Positions 17,765 to 28,202 of a stretch of 64,000 nt of DNA are shown in pieces. A program made the position numbers and the translations under genes. The stretch lies in assembly GCF_017873565.1 (NCBI RefSeq), contig NZ_JAGGKH010000008.1, positions 145,975 through 209,974 on the forward strand. Direction: 5' to 3'. The notes below the pieces were generated by a model. That model was given only the letters and a program-made list of their open reading frames with translations. It was not told the origin of the DNA and did not search any database. Source of the DNA: Lederbergia galactosidilytica (GTDB lineage Bacteria; Bacillota; Bacilli; Bacillales; Bacillaceae_C). Position 1 is the first letter of the stretch. Each line of letters begins with the position of its first letter.

Positions 17765-19070
17765 CTGGACCCCTCCCCATTTCTTCTATATCAAAAGGTA
17801 GCCAAGAACCACCATATAAATAATACCAAGTCGGTTCCAATTCCACTACATTCTGCGTCGTTGTATCTGTTGAAAGTCGATAGCCTAACACCAAATCCTG
17901 CAAAAGCTTCGGATTTTTTTCTGAAATCAAATAATCAAGAACAGTTTCCCCACTAGGAAGTTCTACTTTCGTTTGGGGAGGTATCGGGACTGTTAATATA
18001 AAGTAAGGGCGTTTGTATTCAGATATTTGCTCGGCTCCCCAGTTTTGTGTAACTTCAGTCATTCCGTTCTCATTAAATACAGGAAAATTGTCCACATATA
18101 GGCGGAAAATTAACTTCTTTTCATATACAGACATTTCTGCATAACGGTAATCATCCGTCCAACCACCATGTTCATTCACAAAATCAATGCCTTGTTTCAA
18201 AATTTCTGCTTTACTTTGTTCTACATGAATACCTGAATCTTGGCCTGGATTGACATACTTTAACACATCTGTTAAGTAATCCACATTCATCATGCTTGTA
18301 TCGTCTGTAAATTGCACCCCATTTGTAAAAGGATCACGTTGCACTTTACTTGGATCTCGGAAGAGTGCATTTTTAAATTCATTTAGATCAATCATTTCCG
18401 GATAATACTTATATTTAGGCATTTCAACTTTATCTTTCGGAACATAGAGAAGTCGCTCATCCGGCATTACTAACTCCTGATATTCCTTAAATGTTCCTAA
18501 ATTCTGCTCCATTGCACCAAATAGCCGCTCTAAGCGATCAGGATTAATATGACTTTCATAGACACGATTATCCTCGTTGGAAATGAAATAGACAGATGCC
18601 CCATCCTTTGATACGTCAGGTGAGAGGATGACAACATGGTCAAAGGCAGCATTAGGTGTTGGATCTTCTACTTGAATAATTCCTTTGTACACTTCAAAAG
18701 GTACCTTACTTGGATAATCAATGACAATCCGATCATCACCATTTTGCAATTTTTGAATTTGCTTAGGCTCACGGACCGTCCCATTACCGATATCATAAAA
18801 ATTCCATGAGCTAATTTCTTTTATCGTTGAGCGAATAATTTCTTTACTTTGAGAACCGTAATGCATATTGTCCCTATGGTAAAGAATCCGATTCGGCTTA
18901 ATCAACTCTGCAGTTTCCTTGGGATCTGCAATCATGATGTTATGCACATTACTTGGATCCAAAAATTCATATTTAGGTTGATACGTCCATAAACTCCATG
19001 TCAGTATAATACTTAAACCGACTAATAGAAACAGCACTATAGATTTTAACGTTTCATATTTCACAACCAA
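17745..19070 (-). CDS. walH: WalK regulator WalH (YycH)
   Basis: A 441-residue protein with a single N-terminal membrane helix (about 8-26) and a large outer domain, as in YycH. It partners WalI to dampen WalK. The frame opens at TTG 19070 inside the end of walK; a GTG six bases further is an equally good start, with AGAGGATG upstream. Overlaps with walK and walI indicate translational coupling. Confidence 0.92.
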   Translation of the reverse strand: MVVKYETLKSIVLFLLVGLSIILTWSLWTYQPKYEFLDPSNVHNIMIADPKETAELIKPNRILYHRDNMHYGSQSKEIIRSTIKEISSWNFYDIGNGTVREPKQIQKLQNGDDRIVIDYPSKVPFEVYKGIIQVEDPTPNAAFDHVVILSPDVSKDGASVYFISNEDNRVYESHINPDRLERLFGAMEQNLGTFKEYQELVMPDERLLYVPKDKVEMPKYKYYPEMIDLNEFKNALFRDPSKVQRDPFTNGVQFTDDTSMMNVDYLTDVLKYVNPGQDSGIHVEQSKAEILKQGIDFVNEHGGWTDDYRYAEMSVYEKKLIFRLYVDNFPVFNENGMTEVTQNWGAEQISEYKRPYFILTVPIPPQTKVELPSGETVLDYLISEKNPKLLQDLVLGYRLSTDTTTQNVVELEPTWYYLYGGSWLPFDIEEMGRGPDGLGKD

Positions 19071-20887
19071 TCATCCTCTTGTACAGGGTCATATGGCAAT
19101 GTAAAGATAATGGTCGTTCCTTTCCCTTCTTGGCTTTTCGCCCATATATCCCCGCCATGAACACCGATAATCTCCTTGGCAATGGCAAGACCAAGCCCTG
19201 TACCACCGAGCTGCCTTGTCCGAGCACGATCAACCCGATAAAATCGTTCAAACACTTTCGTTAAATTATCCTTCGGAATTCCAATTCCTTGGTCACTAAT
19301 ACTTACTTCAATATGATCATCAAGTAATTTGACCCGGAAGGTAATCGTTCCTCCCTCAGGGGAATATTTCAAAGCATTTGAAATGATATTATCAATCACT
19401 TGTGTCAGTTTATCTTCGTCTATCTCAACAAAAACTGCCTCTTTTGGCAGCAGACGCTTAAAATGAACATGTCTTTCCTTAGACATTTCAAAACGGTCAA
19501 TGATTTGGTTTAGAAAAGAGGTAAAGTTTATCCAATCAGGATTGATCGTGAAATTACGACTATCCATTTTTGAAAGATCGAGGAGATCATTTACCAATCG
19601 AATCATCCGCTCAGTCTCATTACGTGTTACCCCTAAAAAGCGCGGTCCCAATTCATCATCTTTTATTGCTCCATCTGATAAGGCTTCTAAATAACTCCTC
19701 ATCGTTGTTAAAGGTGTCCGTAGTTCGTGGGAAACATTGGATACAAACTCTCTACGTTCACGGTCTAATTTTTCTTGCTCTGTTACATCATGTAAAACAA
19801 CAATTAGTCCATTCACAAATCCTGTCTCTCTTTGGATTACAGACATATTCGCTCGTAAAATAAAATGACTTTCCCTTGTACTATAATCGAGAACAATCGA
19901 TTCTTGTTCAGCGAGTAAATCATCAAAGTTATAGTCTTCTTTTAACTCTAATAGTTCAACGATCGGTTGAGAAAGCACTGTTTCACGTGAAACATTCAAC
20001 ATTTCTGCCGCCCGCTCATTGATGATAATCACTCTGCCTTTCCGGTCTGTCGCAATAACTCCGTCTGTCATAAAAGAAAGAACGGATGATAATTTTCTTC
20101 GCTCTCCTTCAGTAGTTGCTTGGGCTTCCTGCAATCCCTTCGTTAAATGGTTAAATGATTTGGCCAATTGACCAATCTCATCATCCCCATATACACGTAC
20201 CTTGCGGGAAAAGTTCCCCTTTGCCATGGCAGTAGCTTGCTTTTTCATATCAGCAATCGGCTTTGTAATCATGCGTGCCAATACAATACCAAGTAATGCG
20301 GTTATCAACATCGCAATCACAGTACCAGTAATGAAAATGCTATTAATTTCACTTAATTGTTCAAAGACCGTTTCAATTTTGGCGACTAAGAGGATGGCCC
20401 CAACTACTTCTCCATTCGCGGTAATCGGAGATGTTACAACCCAAATTCGCCCTTCTGATTTCTTATCAAACTGGATTTTATCCAAATCTTCCCCAAAGGA
20501 AATAGTCCTTTTGACCATCATGTTTTGGATCTTTTGTCCAACGACCCCTTGATTATCAGACTCAGATGTACCAATAATAACATTACGGTTATTAATAACT
20601 TGAACTTCTGAGATATCGTTGGCGGTAAAGTCGTAGAGGATGTTCCTAATCTCTTCTTCAAGTGGTGGAACATCTTCCCCTGTACGATCTTTATTCATCT
20701 CTTCTTTAAGATTGTATTCTAGTAAAGGGATACGCCCTTTAATCCCACTTTGAAAGTTTTCAACTAATTGATCTTCTAATTTCCCAACAAAATACACACC
20801 GATAATTTGCATAGCAATTAGAATTAAGAGGACATAGATCAGGACAAATTTAATGTGAATCGAACGAAAAAAGCTGACCTTTCGCAT
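19061..20887 (-). CDS. walK: Essential sensor histidine kinase WalK
   Basis: A 608-residue kinase that senses cell-wall status and phosphorylates WalR. Membrane helices lie at about 13-33 and 183-205, around an outer Cache-like domain. HAMP (about 206-257), PAS (about 265-370), HisKA with H387 in VSHELRTPL, and an ATPase domain with NALKYSPEGG, DQGIGIP and GGTGLGLAIA follow. Full length and all kinase motifs intact. It starts five bases after walR. A perfect parS sequence is embedded in codons 298-303 (NVSRET). Confidence 0.97.
   Translation of the reverse strand: MRKVSFFRSIHIKFVLIYVLLILIAMQIIGVYFVGKLEDQLVENFQSGIKGRIPLLEYNLKEEMNKDRTGEDVPPLEEEIRNILYDFTANDISEVQVINNRNVIIGTSESDNQGVVGQKIQNMMVKRTISFGEDLDKIQFDKKSEGRIWVVTSPITANGEVVGAILLVAKIETVFEQLSEINSIFITGTVIAMLITALLGIVLARMITKPIADMKKQATAMAKGNFSRKVRVYGDDEIGQLAKSFNHLTKGLQEAQATTEGERRKLSSVLSFMTDGVIATDRKGRVIIINERAAEMLNVSRETVLSQPIVELLELKEDYNFDDLLAEQESIVLDYSTRESHFILRANMSVIQRETGFVNGLIVVLHDVTEQEKLDRERREFVSNVSHELRTPLTTMRSYLEALSDGAIKDDELGPRFLGVTRNETERMIRLVNDLLDLSKMDSRNFTINPDWINFTSFLNQIIDRFEMSKERHVHFKRLLPKEAVFVEIDEDKLTQVIDNIISNALKYSPEGGTITFRVKLLDDHIEVSISDQGIGIPKDNLTKVFERFYRVDRARTRQLGGTGLGLAIAKEIIGVHGGDIWAKSQEGKGTTIIFTLPYDPVQEDDWL
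19979..19994. other. parS centromere site inside walK
   Basis: The perfect palindrome TGTTTCACGTGAAACA, the ParB (Spo0J) binding site of Bacillus. It encodes part of the PAS domain of WalK. Confidence 0.95.
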
Positions 20888-20892
20888 GAAGC

Positions 20893-21600
20893 CTACTCCT
20901 GATCAGGAGTTCGCAAATAATAACCGACTCCTCTTCTTGTAACGATCCACATTGGATGACTTGGATTATCCTCTACCTTTTCACGCAGTCTTCTAACTGT
21001 TACATCCACTGTTCGGACATCTCCAAAGTAATCATAGCCCCAAACAGTTTGCAATAGATGTTCCCTTGTCATCACTTGACCGATATGTTTTGCCAAATAA
21101 TGGATTAACTCGAATTCACGATGGGTTAATTCAATCGTTTCTCCATTCTTCGTGACCACATATGCATCTGGATGAATAGTTAAGGCTCCTACCGTTATTT
21201 CATTATTTCCTTCTTCCTCTGCATTTTGAGCAATCTGTGTATGACGACGTAAGTTAGCCTTCACCCGAGCAATTAACTCTCTTGTACTGAAGGGTTTTGT
21301 TACATAATCATCTGCCCCTAATTCAAGGCCTAACACCTTATCAATTTCCGAGTCTTTCGCAGTCAACATAATAATCGGCATATCATATTTCTTGCGTACT
21401 TCTCGACAAACTTCCATTCCATCACGATTCGGAAGCATAATATCTAAAAGAATCATATCTGGTTTCATTTCTTCTACAAGCTGCAATGCCTCATCACCAT
21501 CATAAGCACATTGAACAGTAAATCCTTCTTTCTTCAGATTAAACTGTAAAATATCTGCAATGGGCCTCTCATCATCTACAACTAATATCTTCTTATCCAT
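20893..21600 (-). CDS. walR: Essential response regulator WalR
   Basis: A 235-residue OmpR-type regulator. The receiver domain (1-120) has D9/D10, the phosphorylated D53 in LLDIMLPN and K in VTKPFS. A winged-helix DNA-binding domain fills about 130-232 ([20 protein letters not shown]). It controls autolysin and cell-wall genes. ATG at 21600 is chosen because AAAGGGAG lies ten bases upstream and [11 protein letters not shown] is the family start. It is the first gene of walRKHIJ. Confidence 0.97.
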   Translation of the reverse strand: MDKKILVVDDERPIADILQFNLKKEGFTVQCAYDGDEALQLVEEMKPDMILLDIMLPNRDGMEVCREVRKKYDMPIIMLTAKDSEIDKVLGLELGADDYVTKPFSTRELIARVKANLRRHTQIAQNAEEEGNNEITVGALTIHPDAYVVTKNGETIELTHREFELIHYLAKHIGQVMTREHLLQTVWGYDYFGDVRTVDVTVRRLREKVEDNPSHPMWIVTRRGVGYYLRTPDQE

Positions 21601-21910
21601 AGCTTCTAATCTCCCTTTCGTCATCTAATAATTAAATACAGACCCAGAGAAAATCAGCCAATCCTGGGGTGAAATTTATTAACATCGCGAAAATGTCCTC
21701 TCTCATTATCTGTTTACGGACATTGTATAGGTTAAAATGAATACGACATTCACTATATTCTATAAAATGATTCATATTTGTTTAAAATTCTAGATATCTC
21801 ATTTATTTTACCATATGAAAAGAGACAGGTCCAAAGGAGTTCGTCACTCTTTAGAATCTGTCCCTTTATAATCTGGTGGTAATTTATCCCTATTTGGAGC
21901 TATTTTCACT

Positions 21911-23338
21911 TTACAAATAGCTTAATGGATTTTGCAGGCTACCATCTTTATAAACTTCGAAATGAAGATGAACACCGGTTGCAAATCCAGTGGACCCCAT
22001 AATACCTAATTGGGAACCTTTTTCTACCTTTTGCCCAGCCGATACACTAATGGAGTCCATATGTGCATAAACCGTTCGAAAACCATTTTGATGGTCGATT
22101 ACCACTTTATTTCCGTACCCACCATCATCCCAGCCTGCTGATACAACTACTCCGTTATCCGCAGCTTTAATCGTACGATCACTTGGACGGGCAATATCAA
22201 TTCCTTTATGGAGAGAACCCCAACGTTGGCCCATTTTACTGGAAATATATCCTCCATTTGTTGGCCAAGCAAAACTACCTGAGCCACGAGCTGGAATCGC
22301 CTTCGTACCTTTTTCAATAATTTCTTTTACTGGTTCTTTGATTGATGTTTCCTTTTTCGTTTCTTTCTTCTTTTCGCTTCCATTTTCCTCTACGATATTA
22401 TATAAAAATCCACTTGTTCCATCTTGGCCTTCTTGCTTTATTTCAGTTTCACCTTTCGGCATCTCATCATTTTCAATGACTTCCTTCTCAAATGGAACTG
22501 TTTCTTCTTGATATAACTCTTTTTCTACTAAAACATGAAGCAATGGTTTTGTCTCAAGGGTTTGAAGTGTTTGCCCAATTTGTAAAACTGTATCTTCTGT
22601 AATGCCTTCATTTAGCTCCATTAATTCTTCCGTAGATAGGTCATACTTTTCTGCAATAGATTCCAGTACTTCCCCTTCTAGGATTTCATGTTGCTTTTCT
22701 TCTAATGAACCCTTTTGTAAAAGTTCTACAGCATCCTTTTCTACCAATATATCTTTTGGATCAACCGTTACTTCTTGCAAGTTGGTTTCTTCTTTGATTT
22801 TAATATTTATGATCCTTGATTCATCCGGTTTTAGATCAGCAGCTTCCTCTTTGTTTTCTTGGAGCTTCTGATATGCTTTCCACTCATCTTCTGTAACATA
22901 TTCTTGTTGTATACGCTCAAGCACCTTGTTCGCTTCTTCTTCATTCTTCACATAAACAACTGCCTCATCATCGATGAGAATGGCGGTTGAAATAGCTTGA
23001 AACTTTGCTTTCGCAGCAATTTTTTCGCGAATACTGTCATCCTCTGAGACTGAACGGAATACGTCCTCTTCTATATATGTAATATCATTCACTAATTCTA
23101 GTTGATATTCTTGATATTGCTGTTTTTCTTTTTCAATTAATTTATCGATTTCCGATTCTACAACTACTTTGCTTGATACATTACCAAGATACTCCTCATC
23201 CATATACACGTGATAAACCGTATCTAAACTCGTTTCAGCCTGTGCGGGTAGCGATACATTCATAAACAGCGCAAACACTGTCATCATTGCTACAAGATAT
23301 ATTCCGCCATTGACTCGTTTTCTCTCATAAAAATTCAT
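21911..23338 (-). CDS. Secreted M23 peptidoglycan endopeptidase with LysM and G5-like domains
   Basis: About 475 residues: a signal peptide (cleavage after AQAE, near residue 35), a charged helical region, a LysM-like segment (about 220-265, EGEVLESIAEKYDLSTEELM), a G5-like region (about 270-325) and a C-terminal M23 zinc peptidase. The zinc motifs HKGID and HLHFE are present. It should cut peptidoglycan cross-links outside the cell. Placement just upstream of walR, which controls such enzymes, suggests regulation by WalRK. The ATG at 23338 has GGGAGG upstream; an ATG 33 bases earlier is possible. Confidence 0.85.
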   Translation of the reverse strand: MNFYERKRVNGGIYLVAMMTVFALFMNVSLPAQAETSLDTVYHVYMDEEYLGNVSSKVVVESEIDKLIEKEKQQYQEYQLELVNDITYIEEDVFRSVSEDDSIREKIAAKAKFQAISTAILIDDEAVVYVKNEEEANKVLERIQQEYVTEDEWKAYQKLQENKEEAADLKPDESRIINIKIKEETNLQEVTVDPKDILVEKDAVELLQKGSLEEKQHEILEGEVLESIAEKYDLSTEELMELNEGITEDTVLQIGQTLQTLETKPLLHVLVEKELYQEETVPFEKEVIENDEMPKGETEIKQEGQDGTSGFLYNIVEENGSEKKKETKKETSIKEPVKEIIEKGTKAIPARGSGSFAWPTNGGYISSKMGQRWGSLHKGIDIARPSDRTIKAADNGVVVSAGWDDGGYGNKVVIDHQNGFRTVYAHMDSISVSAGQKVEKGSQLGIMGSTGFATGVHLHFEVYKDGSLQNPLSYL

Positions 23339-23371
23339 TTTCCCTTTTTCCTCCCAAGATCGTTTCCCCAT

Positions 23372-23844
23372 TCTCTCTCTATTTATGGAGGTACTTTTCT
23401 AGATCAAGCATGCCTGTATAGGTCAATAGTTATATCTTTTTCTTTTCGGGTTTACTTTACCATATAAATATTGGGAATAAAGGGAATATAAGACAATGTA
23501 ATATAAATGTATAAATGATGACATTTCTTGTAATACGCGAAACCCAAAACCTCATGCAAGGCCTGTTATACCGCTATTTTCAGCTCATTCCCTTTATCGC
23601 ACAAGTTTTAGACGTTTTATTACAAAAAGTATCATCTATATTACATTTTATTTACAAACAATTCTGTAAGAGAGGTTGGATGGTAAAAATTGGCATAAAA
23701 AAAGCATTGCGAGAGGCTACGTCATCGCAATACTCCTTGAGGAAAAATGTAATGAATGTTTTTTATATTATCATGAATATTCTAGCTTGGCAACAGCTTT
23801 CGACAAAATTACAGCAAACCTAATGTTATTACAGTTCCCTTAGA
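23372..23844. other. Intergenic spacer
   Basis: A 102-codon plus-strand open frame exists, but it has no ribosome site and no recognisable similarity, and a terminator of the opposite strand cuts through it. I regard it as non-coding. Confidence 0.4.
23697..23735 (-). terminator. Terminator of helD
   Basis: On the minus strand AGTATTGCGA pairs with TCGCAATGCT, followed by seven T. Confidence 0.75.
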
Positions 23845-26121
23845 CTACTCTTTACTAATAAAGGGAGAACAAATACCTAAGGAATAAAGATGCAATTCAT
23901 GCATAGCTCTTGTGCAAGCTGTATAGAATAAGTTTCTTTCCATTTCTCTTCCATATTGTTGTTCGGAAGCATTATAGACAATAACTGCATCAAATTCGAT
24001 TCCTTTTGCAAGATAGGCTGGTAAAATTATCGTTCCCTTTTCATAGGCATTTGTTTCTTTTTTCATTAATCGTACATCTATTTGCTTGTTTAGCTGCTCA
24101 TAAGCCTGCTGACTTTCCACAGCGGTCTTACAAATAATCGCGATCGTCTCATGCCCTTTCTTTTGCAAGGTTTCAACACGATCCATAATCCCTTTATGCA
24201 AAGCTTCAAAATTGTCTACCTCTGTAACTGTCGGTTCTTCGCCATTGCGATTGAATGGTTCGATAAGTTCGCCACCTGCAATCATTTTTCGAGTGAATTC
24301 TACAATTTGCTTAGTGGAACGATAACTCTTCGTAAGGACGATTTTCTCCTCCCCTTCAAGTTCTGCATTCAATAATGTAGGCGCATGTATAGAATGGGCA
24401 TAGATGGCTTGATTCATATCACCTAAGATCGTCATTTTACTATTGGGAAATTGTTGTCGTAAAAATTCAAATTGAAATGGTGAATAATCTTGCGCCTCAT
24501 CGATAAATAAATGACGAATCAATGTGTTTGCTTTTCTTCCCTCTAATTGATCCTGTAAATATAGATAGGGTGTAGCATCTTCATAAGGGATGACCCGATT
24601 ATCTATTTGTTTAATCGTATACTCGTAAATCTCCGGCCAATCTTTAGGACCAGCTACATGTTCTGATAGAAGAAAGATGCGATAAAGTGCTTCAATATTT
24701 AATAACTGCAATCCTTTCAACTGCCGACGAATTGATTTTAAATGCTTACTAACAATCCGCTTTTTTAAGAAGCGTTCTTCCTGTTCCATATCATCAAAGT
24801 CTTCTTCTTGCTTTTGTGTTTGGTGAAAGGCCTCTAAATAATCTTCTTTATCTAAAAGCTCTGCTTCTTCTAAAACCCAATCCTTTTCTCGTTCTATTTT
24901 TGCAAAAGTTGAAAGGTCCTTTAATAGCTTCTCTGACGTTAGTTTTAAACGATTGGGAATCGAAATATCTGTGTCAAAGGAATAAAATAAATCATGGATT
25001 TCTTCACTGGAATAGAGCAGTTCCCCACGAAAATAAAAGGATTTAAATTTCAGTCCCTTAGTAGAGAGTTTCGCTACATAGTCATCGATCCACTCTTTAT
25101 AAGCAACACTCGTCTTAAAGCGAATACCCTCCAGACGTTGCTTATACTCTGGTTCATCCATCGCTGTTAGTGTATATTCAATTTGCGAATAGGAGTCCTC
25201 TACAGAAAAGCCTTTGCCAAATCGTGAAATAAGGTATTGCTGGTATGTCGTTTGCACCATATTGTCTTCACCTAATTCAGGTAACACAGTGGCCACATAG
25301 CTATTGAATAGTGGATTAGGTGAAAAAAGCATAATATTTTCTGATGTAAGTGTATGACGATAGCGATATAACAAATAAGCGGCACGTTGCAAAGCTGCGG
25401 AGGTTTTCCCACTTCCTGCAACTCCTTGTACAACTAAGTATCGACTTTTTTCATTTCTAATAATGTGGTTTTGTTCCCGTTGGATCGTCGCCACAATACT
25501 TTTCATTTGTGTATTTGCTGTTCCCCCTAATACTTCCTGCAATAATTGGTCCCCAATTGTTACACCTGTATCAAACATTCCTTTTAACTTGCTGCCTTTA
25601 ATAATATATTGTCTCTTTAATTCAATATTGCCTTTAATCTCGCCAGATGGCGTTAGATAAGATGCAGGTCCTGGTGAGTGATCATAATAAAGACTTGAAA
25701 TAGGTGCTCGCCAATCAAAGATTAGAAAGTCCTCGTCTTCTTGATCCATTAGAGAGGTAATTCCAATGTAAATTTGTTCCGCTCCTTGCTCTCCTTCCTC
25801 TTGAAAGTCAATCCTGCCGAAATATGGTGATTGATTCAAGCGTAGAAGTTGCTGCACTTTCTGATAGGACTGACGATGGTTTCTTTCTTGTTCAGCTAAC
25901 AGTTCAGCCTGCTGCTTAATACTCGTAAAGGTCTCAATCACATCATCGGGATGATCTAAATTGATCGTGACATCTTTCCAAAAATCACGTCTTAGCTCAA
26001 TTACCCCTTCCTTTAATCCTCCCATATGCTCTTGGAGCTTCTCAAGCTTTGCTTTAATTACCTGCTGAATCATTTCTATCCGAGATTGTTCCCTTTTCCA
26101 CTCCTCATTCCGCTGCTCCAT
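23845..26121 (-). CDS. helD: RNA polymerase-recycling helicase HelD
   Basis: A 758-residue UvrD/Rep-like (superfamily 1) ATPase. An N-terminal coiled coil (about 1-70) precedes Walker A VAGSGKTSAALQRAAYL near 240, LFIDEAQDYSP (motif II) and later SYRST and YTACTRAMHELH helicase motifs. HelD removes stalled RNA polymerase from DNA. Length matches B. subtilis HelD (774). The ATG at 26121 has AAAGGAG eight bases upstream; a longer frame starting at 26226 has none. It lies alone between the M23 peptidase and dnaB. Confidence 0.9.
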   Translation of the reverse strand: MEQRNEEWKREQSRIEMIQQVIKAKLEKLQEHMGGLKEGVIELRRDFWKDVTINLDHPDDVIETFTSIKQQAELLAEQERNHRQSYQKVQQLLRLNQSPYFGRIDFQEEGEQGAEQIYIGITSLMDQEDEDFLIFDWRAPISSLYYDHSPGPASYLTPSGEIKGNIELKRQYIIKGSKLKGMFDTGVTIGDQLLQEVLGGTANTQMKSIVATIQREQNHIIRNEKSRYLVVQGVAGSGKTSAALQRAAYLLYRYRHTLTSENIMLFSPNPLFNSYVATVLPELGEDNMVQTTYQQYLISRFGKGFSVEDSYSQIEYTLTAMDEPEYKQRLEGIRFKTSVAYKEWIDDYVAKLSTKGLKFKSFYFRGELLYSSEEIHDLFYSFDTDISIPNRLKLTSEKLLKDLSTFAKIEREKDWVLEEAELLDKEDYLEAFHQTQKQEEDFDDMEQEERFLKKRIVSKHLKSIRRQLKGLQLLNIEALYRIFLLSEHVAGPKDWPEIYEYTIKQIDNRVIPYEDATPYLYLQDQLEGRKANTLIRHLFIDEAQDYSPFQFEFLRQQFPNSKMTILGDMNQAIYAHSIHAPTLLNAELEGEEKIVLTKSYRSTKQIVEFTRKMIAGGELIEPFNRNGEEPTVTEVDNFEALHKGIMDRVETLQKKGHETIAIICKTAVESQQAYEQLNKQIDVRLMKKETNAYEKGTIILPAYLAKGIEFDAVIVYNASEQQYGREMERNLFYTACTRAMHELHLYSLGICSPFISKE

Positions 26122-26302
26122 CAACACCACTCCTTTATAAAAAATATCTACTTGACATTCTACTTGATTTGTAGTAACATATATTATGGATACATATACA
26201 TTACGACTTTTACAAATTTGGCACATTCTTTAATATAGCATATTTTTCAAAAGATCTCAATCACTATATGGAGATTTCTTTTTTTCGTTCATTTTGAAAT
26301 AT

Positions 26303-26344
26303 TAAAAGCATCTTTCCCTTTCATTAAGGGGAAGATGCTTTTTC
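26303..26344. terminator. Bidirectional terminator between dnaB and helD
   Basis: AAAAGCATCTT and AAGATGCTTTTT arms, with A and T tracts on both sides. It would end dnaB transcription. Confidence 0.75.
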
Positions 26345-26378
26345 ATTACTGCTGAAATATGGTGCTTGCCTTTTCGTT

Positions 26379-27743
26379 CTAAGCCCCCGACGGAACAGCA
26401 GAATCATCAAAACGCCGTTCCAAATTAACAAATTTATTATATTCCTTGACGAAAGCCAATTGGACAGTTCCAACGGGACCATTACGTTGCTTCGCAATGA
26501 TGATTTCAATGATATTCTTGTTTTCCGATTCATGATCATAATAATCATCCCGATATAAGAATGCCACAATATCAGCATCCTGCTCAATACTCCCTGATTC
26601 CCTAATATCGGACATCATTGGGCGCTTATCCTGGCGTTGCTCTACTCCCCGTGATAGCTGTGATAAGGCTATAACAGGAACTTCTAATTCACGGGCTAGA
26701 CCCTTTAGTGAACGAGAGATTTCGGAAACTTCTTGTTGCCGGTTTTCCTTCGAACTCCCACTCCCTTGAATTAATTGTAGATAGTCAATTAAAATCATTC
26801 CAAGTCCGTGCTCTTGTTTTAAACGGCGACATTTTGAGCGAATCTCACCAATTTTAATTCCTGGTGTATCATCAATATAAATTCCTGAGTTAGATAAGCT
26901 CCCCATCGCCATGGTGAGCTTGCCCCAATCTTCATTTGTAAGCGAACCTGTCCGTAAATTTTGTGCATCAATATTTCCTTCCGCACAAAGCATCCTCATG
27001 ACAAGTTGTTCTGCTCCCATCTCCAGACTAAAGATCGCGACATTTTCTTCAGTTTTTGTCCCCACATTTTGGGCGATATTCAAGGCAAAGGCAGTTTTCC
27101 CAACAGATGGACGAGCTGCTACAATAATTAAATCATTGCGTTGGAAACCAGCAGTCATTCGGTCTAACTCCGCAAATCCAGTAGGAATACCAGTTGTATC
27201 TCCTTTTCGATTATGAAGGAGTTCAATATTATCATAGGCTTGAACAAGGACATCTTTTATATCTTGGAAGTCACCGGCATTTTTCCGTTGGGCCACTTCC
27301 ATAATTTGCTTTTCCGCTTCATCTAAAAGAGCCTCAATTTCATCTTCACGAGAATAGCCATCTTTTGCAATATTAGTTGCCGTTCTAATGAGTCGACGTA
27401 GTAATGACTTTTCCTCGACAATTCGCGCATAATAGCCAATATTGGCAGCAGTTGGCACCGAAACAGCTAATTCACTTAAATAAGAAATTCCGCCAACATC
27501 TTCAAGTGTTTTAGAAGCAGCTAACTCCTCTGAAACAGTGACCAAATCCACGGCCTTTCCCATTTCAGTTAGTTTCATCATACATTCAAAAATCTTCTGA
27601 TGACCGCTTCGATAAAAATCTTCCGGCAACAGAAGTTCAGTTGCAAGCATCATGGAAGAAGGCTCTAGAAAAATAGCTCCCAGAACAGCTTGTTCAGCTT
27701 CAATATTTTGCGGTGGTGTCCGATCTAAAAACAACTCACTCAC
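26379..27743 (-). CDS. dnaB: Replicative DNA helicase (DnaB family; DnaC in B. subtilis)
   Basis: A 454-residue hexameric helicase that unwinds DNA ahead of the replisome. The N-terminal DnaB domain (about 10-110, RTPPQNIEAEQAVLGAIFL) is followed by a RecA-like core (about 180-440) with Walker A ARPSVGKTAFALN, Walker B MILIDYLQLI and the hydrolysis residues around LSQLSRGVEQRQDKRPMMSD. Full length. In many Bacillus genomes purA lies next to it; here helD and an M23 peptidase separate it from walR. Confidence 0.97.
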   Translation of the reverse strand: MSELFLDRTPPQNIEAEQAVLGAIFLEPSSMMLATELLLPEDFYRSGHQKIFECMMKLTEMGKAVDLVTVSEELAASKTLEDVGGISYLSELAVSVPTAANIGYYARIVEEKSLLRRLIRTATNIAKDGYSREDEIEALLDEAEKQIMEVAQRKNAGDFQDIKDVLVQAYDNIELLHNRKGDTTGIPTGFAELDRMTAGFQRNDLIIVAARPSVGKTAFALNIAQNVGTKTEENVAIFSLEMGAEQLVMRMLCAEGNIDAQNLRTGSLTNEDWGKLTMAMGSLSNSGIYIDDTPGIKIGEIRSKCRRLKQEHGLGMILIDYLQLIQGSGSSKENRQQEVSEISRSLKGLARELEVPVIALSQLSRGVEQRQDKRPMMSDIRESGSIEQDADIVAFLYRDDYYDHESENKNIIEIIIAKQRNGPVGTVQLAFVKEYNKFVNLERRFDDSAVPSGA

Positions 27744-28202
27744 GATGATTCCTCTCCCCTTGCTTATAGTGCGTATTCAAAAAAAGGATAAAATAGGACA
27801 AAGACCATTAACCTCATTGAAGTTAAATCACTGCTAGTATGATCACGACAAAGCCCGGACTTACGCATTTGTCTGAAGACCAACAGGGTGGTAGTCAGAT
27901 TAGCATGGCGCTAGGACGACGCGGACTTAGCTATTTATCCATTTAATCCTTACTTTTTGAATAACCTCAAATACCTCATTTTACAGTCTATCTACCATTA
28001 TACTATTTTTCGACAAAAGATTCTTGTTCCCTACCAATATTCTTTTTGGGAAATCTTCTTCCATTATGTTATTTTTGCCAAATTCATTACATATTCTCTA
28101 ACCTATACAAAACAGGCTTTCTTAATGGACTATCGTTTTGGAGTTTCGGATGATTCAAGTCTTTTACTTTCGTCATTCCTATTCTCTTCATTCTGCAAAT
28201 TA
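27744..28202. other. Intergenic spacer with a stem-loop repeat
   Basis: No supported gene. An inverted copy of the dispersed stem-loop repeat lies at 27880-27931. The rest is AT-rich and shows nothing recognisable. Confidence 0.4.
27880..27931 (-). repeat. Dispersed stem-loop repeat, copy B
   Basis: Reads, on the minus strand, GCTAAGTCCGCG, TCGTCCTAG, CGC and then CTGACTACCACCCTGT, the same order of blocks as at 12236 and 40849. Confidence 0.55.

Noticed and set aside
23515..23823. 102-codon plus-strand frame between the M23 gene and helD
   Set aside because: No ribosome site, no recognisable domain, and the helD terminator lies across it.
26152..26181. TTGACA-17-TAACAT promoter-like sequence on the plus strand
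   Set aside because: No plus-strand gene follows; the only gene nearby, helD, reads the other way.
26324..26587. 87-codon minus-strand frame within dnaB
   Set aside because: It overlaps the dnaB 3' end in another frame and has no ribosome site.
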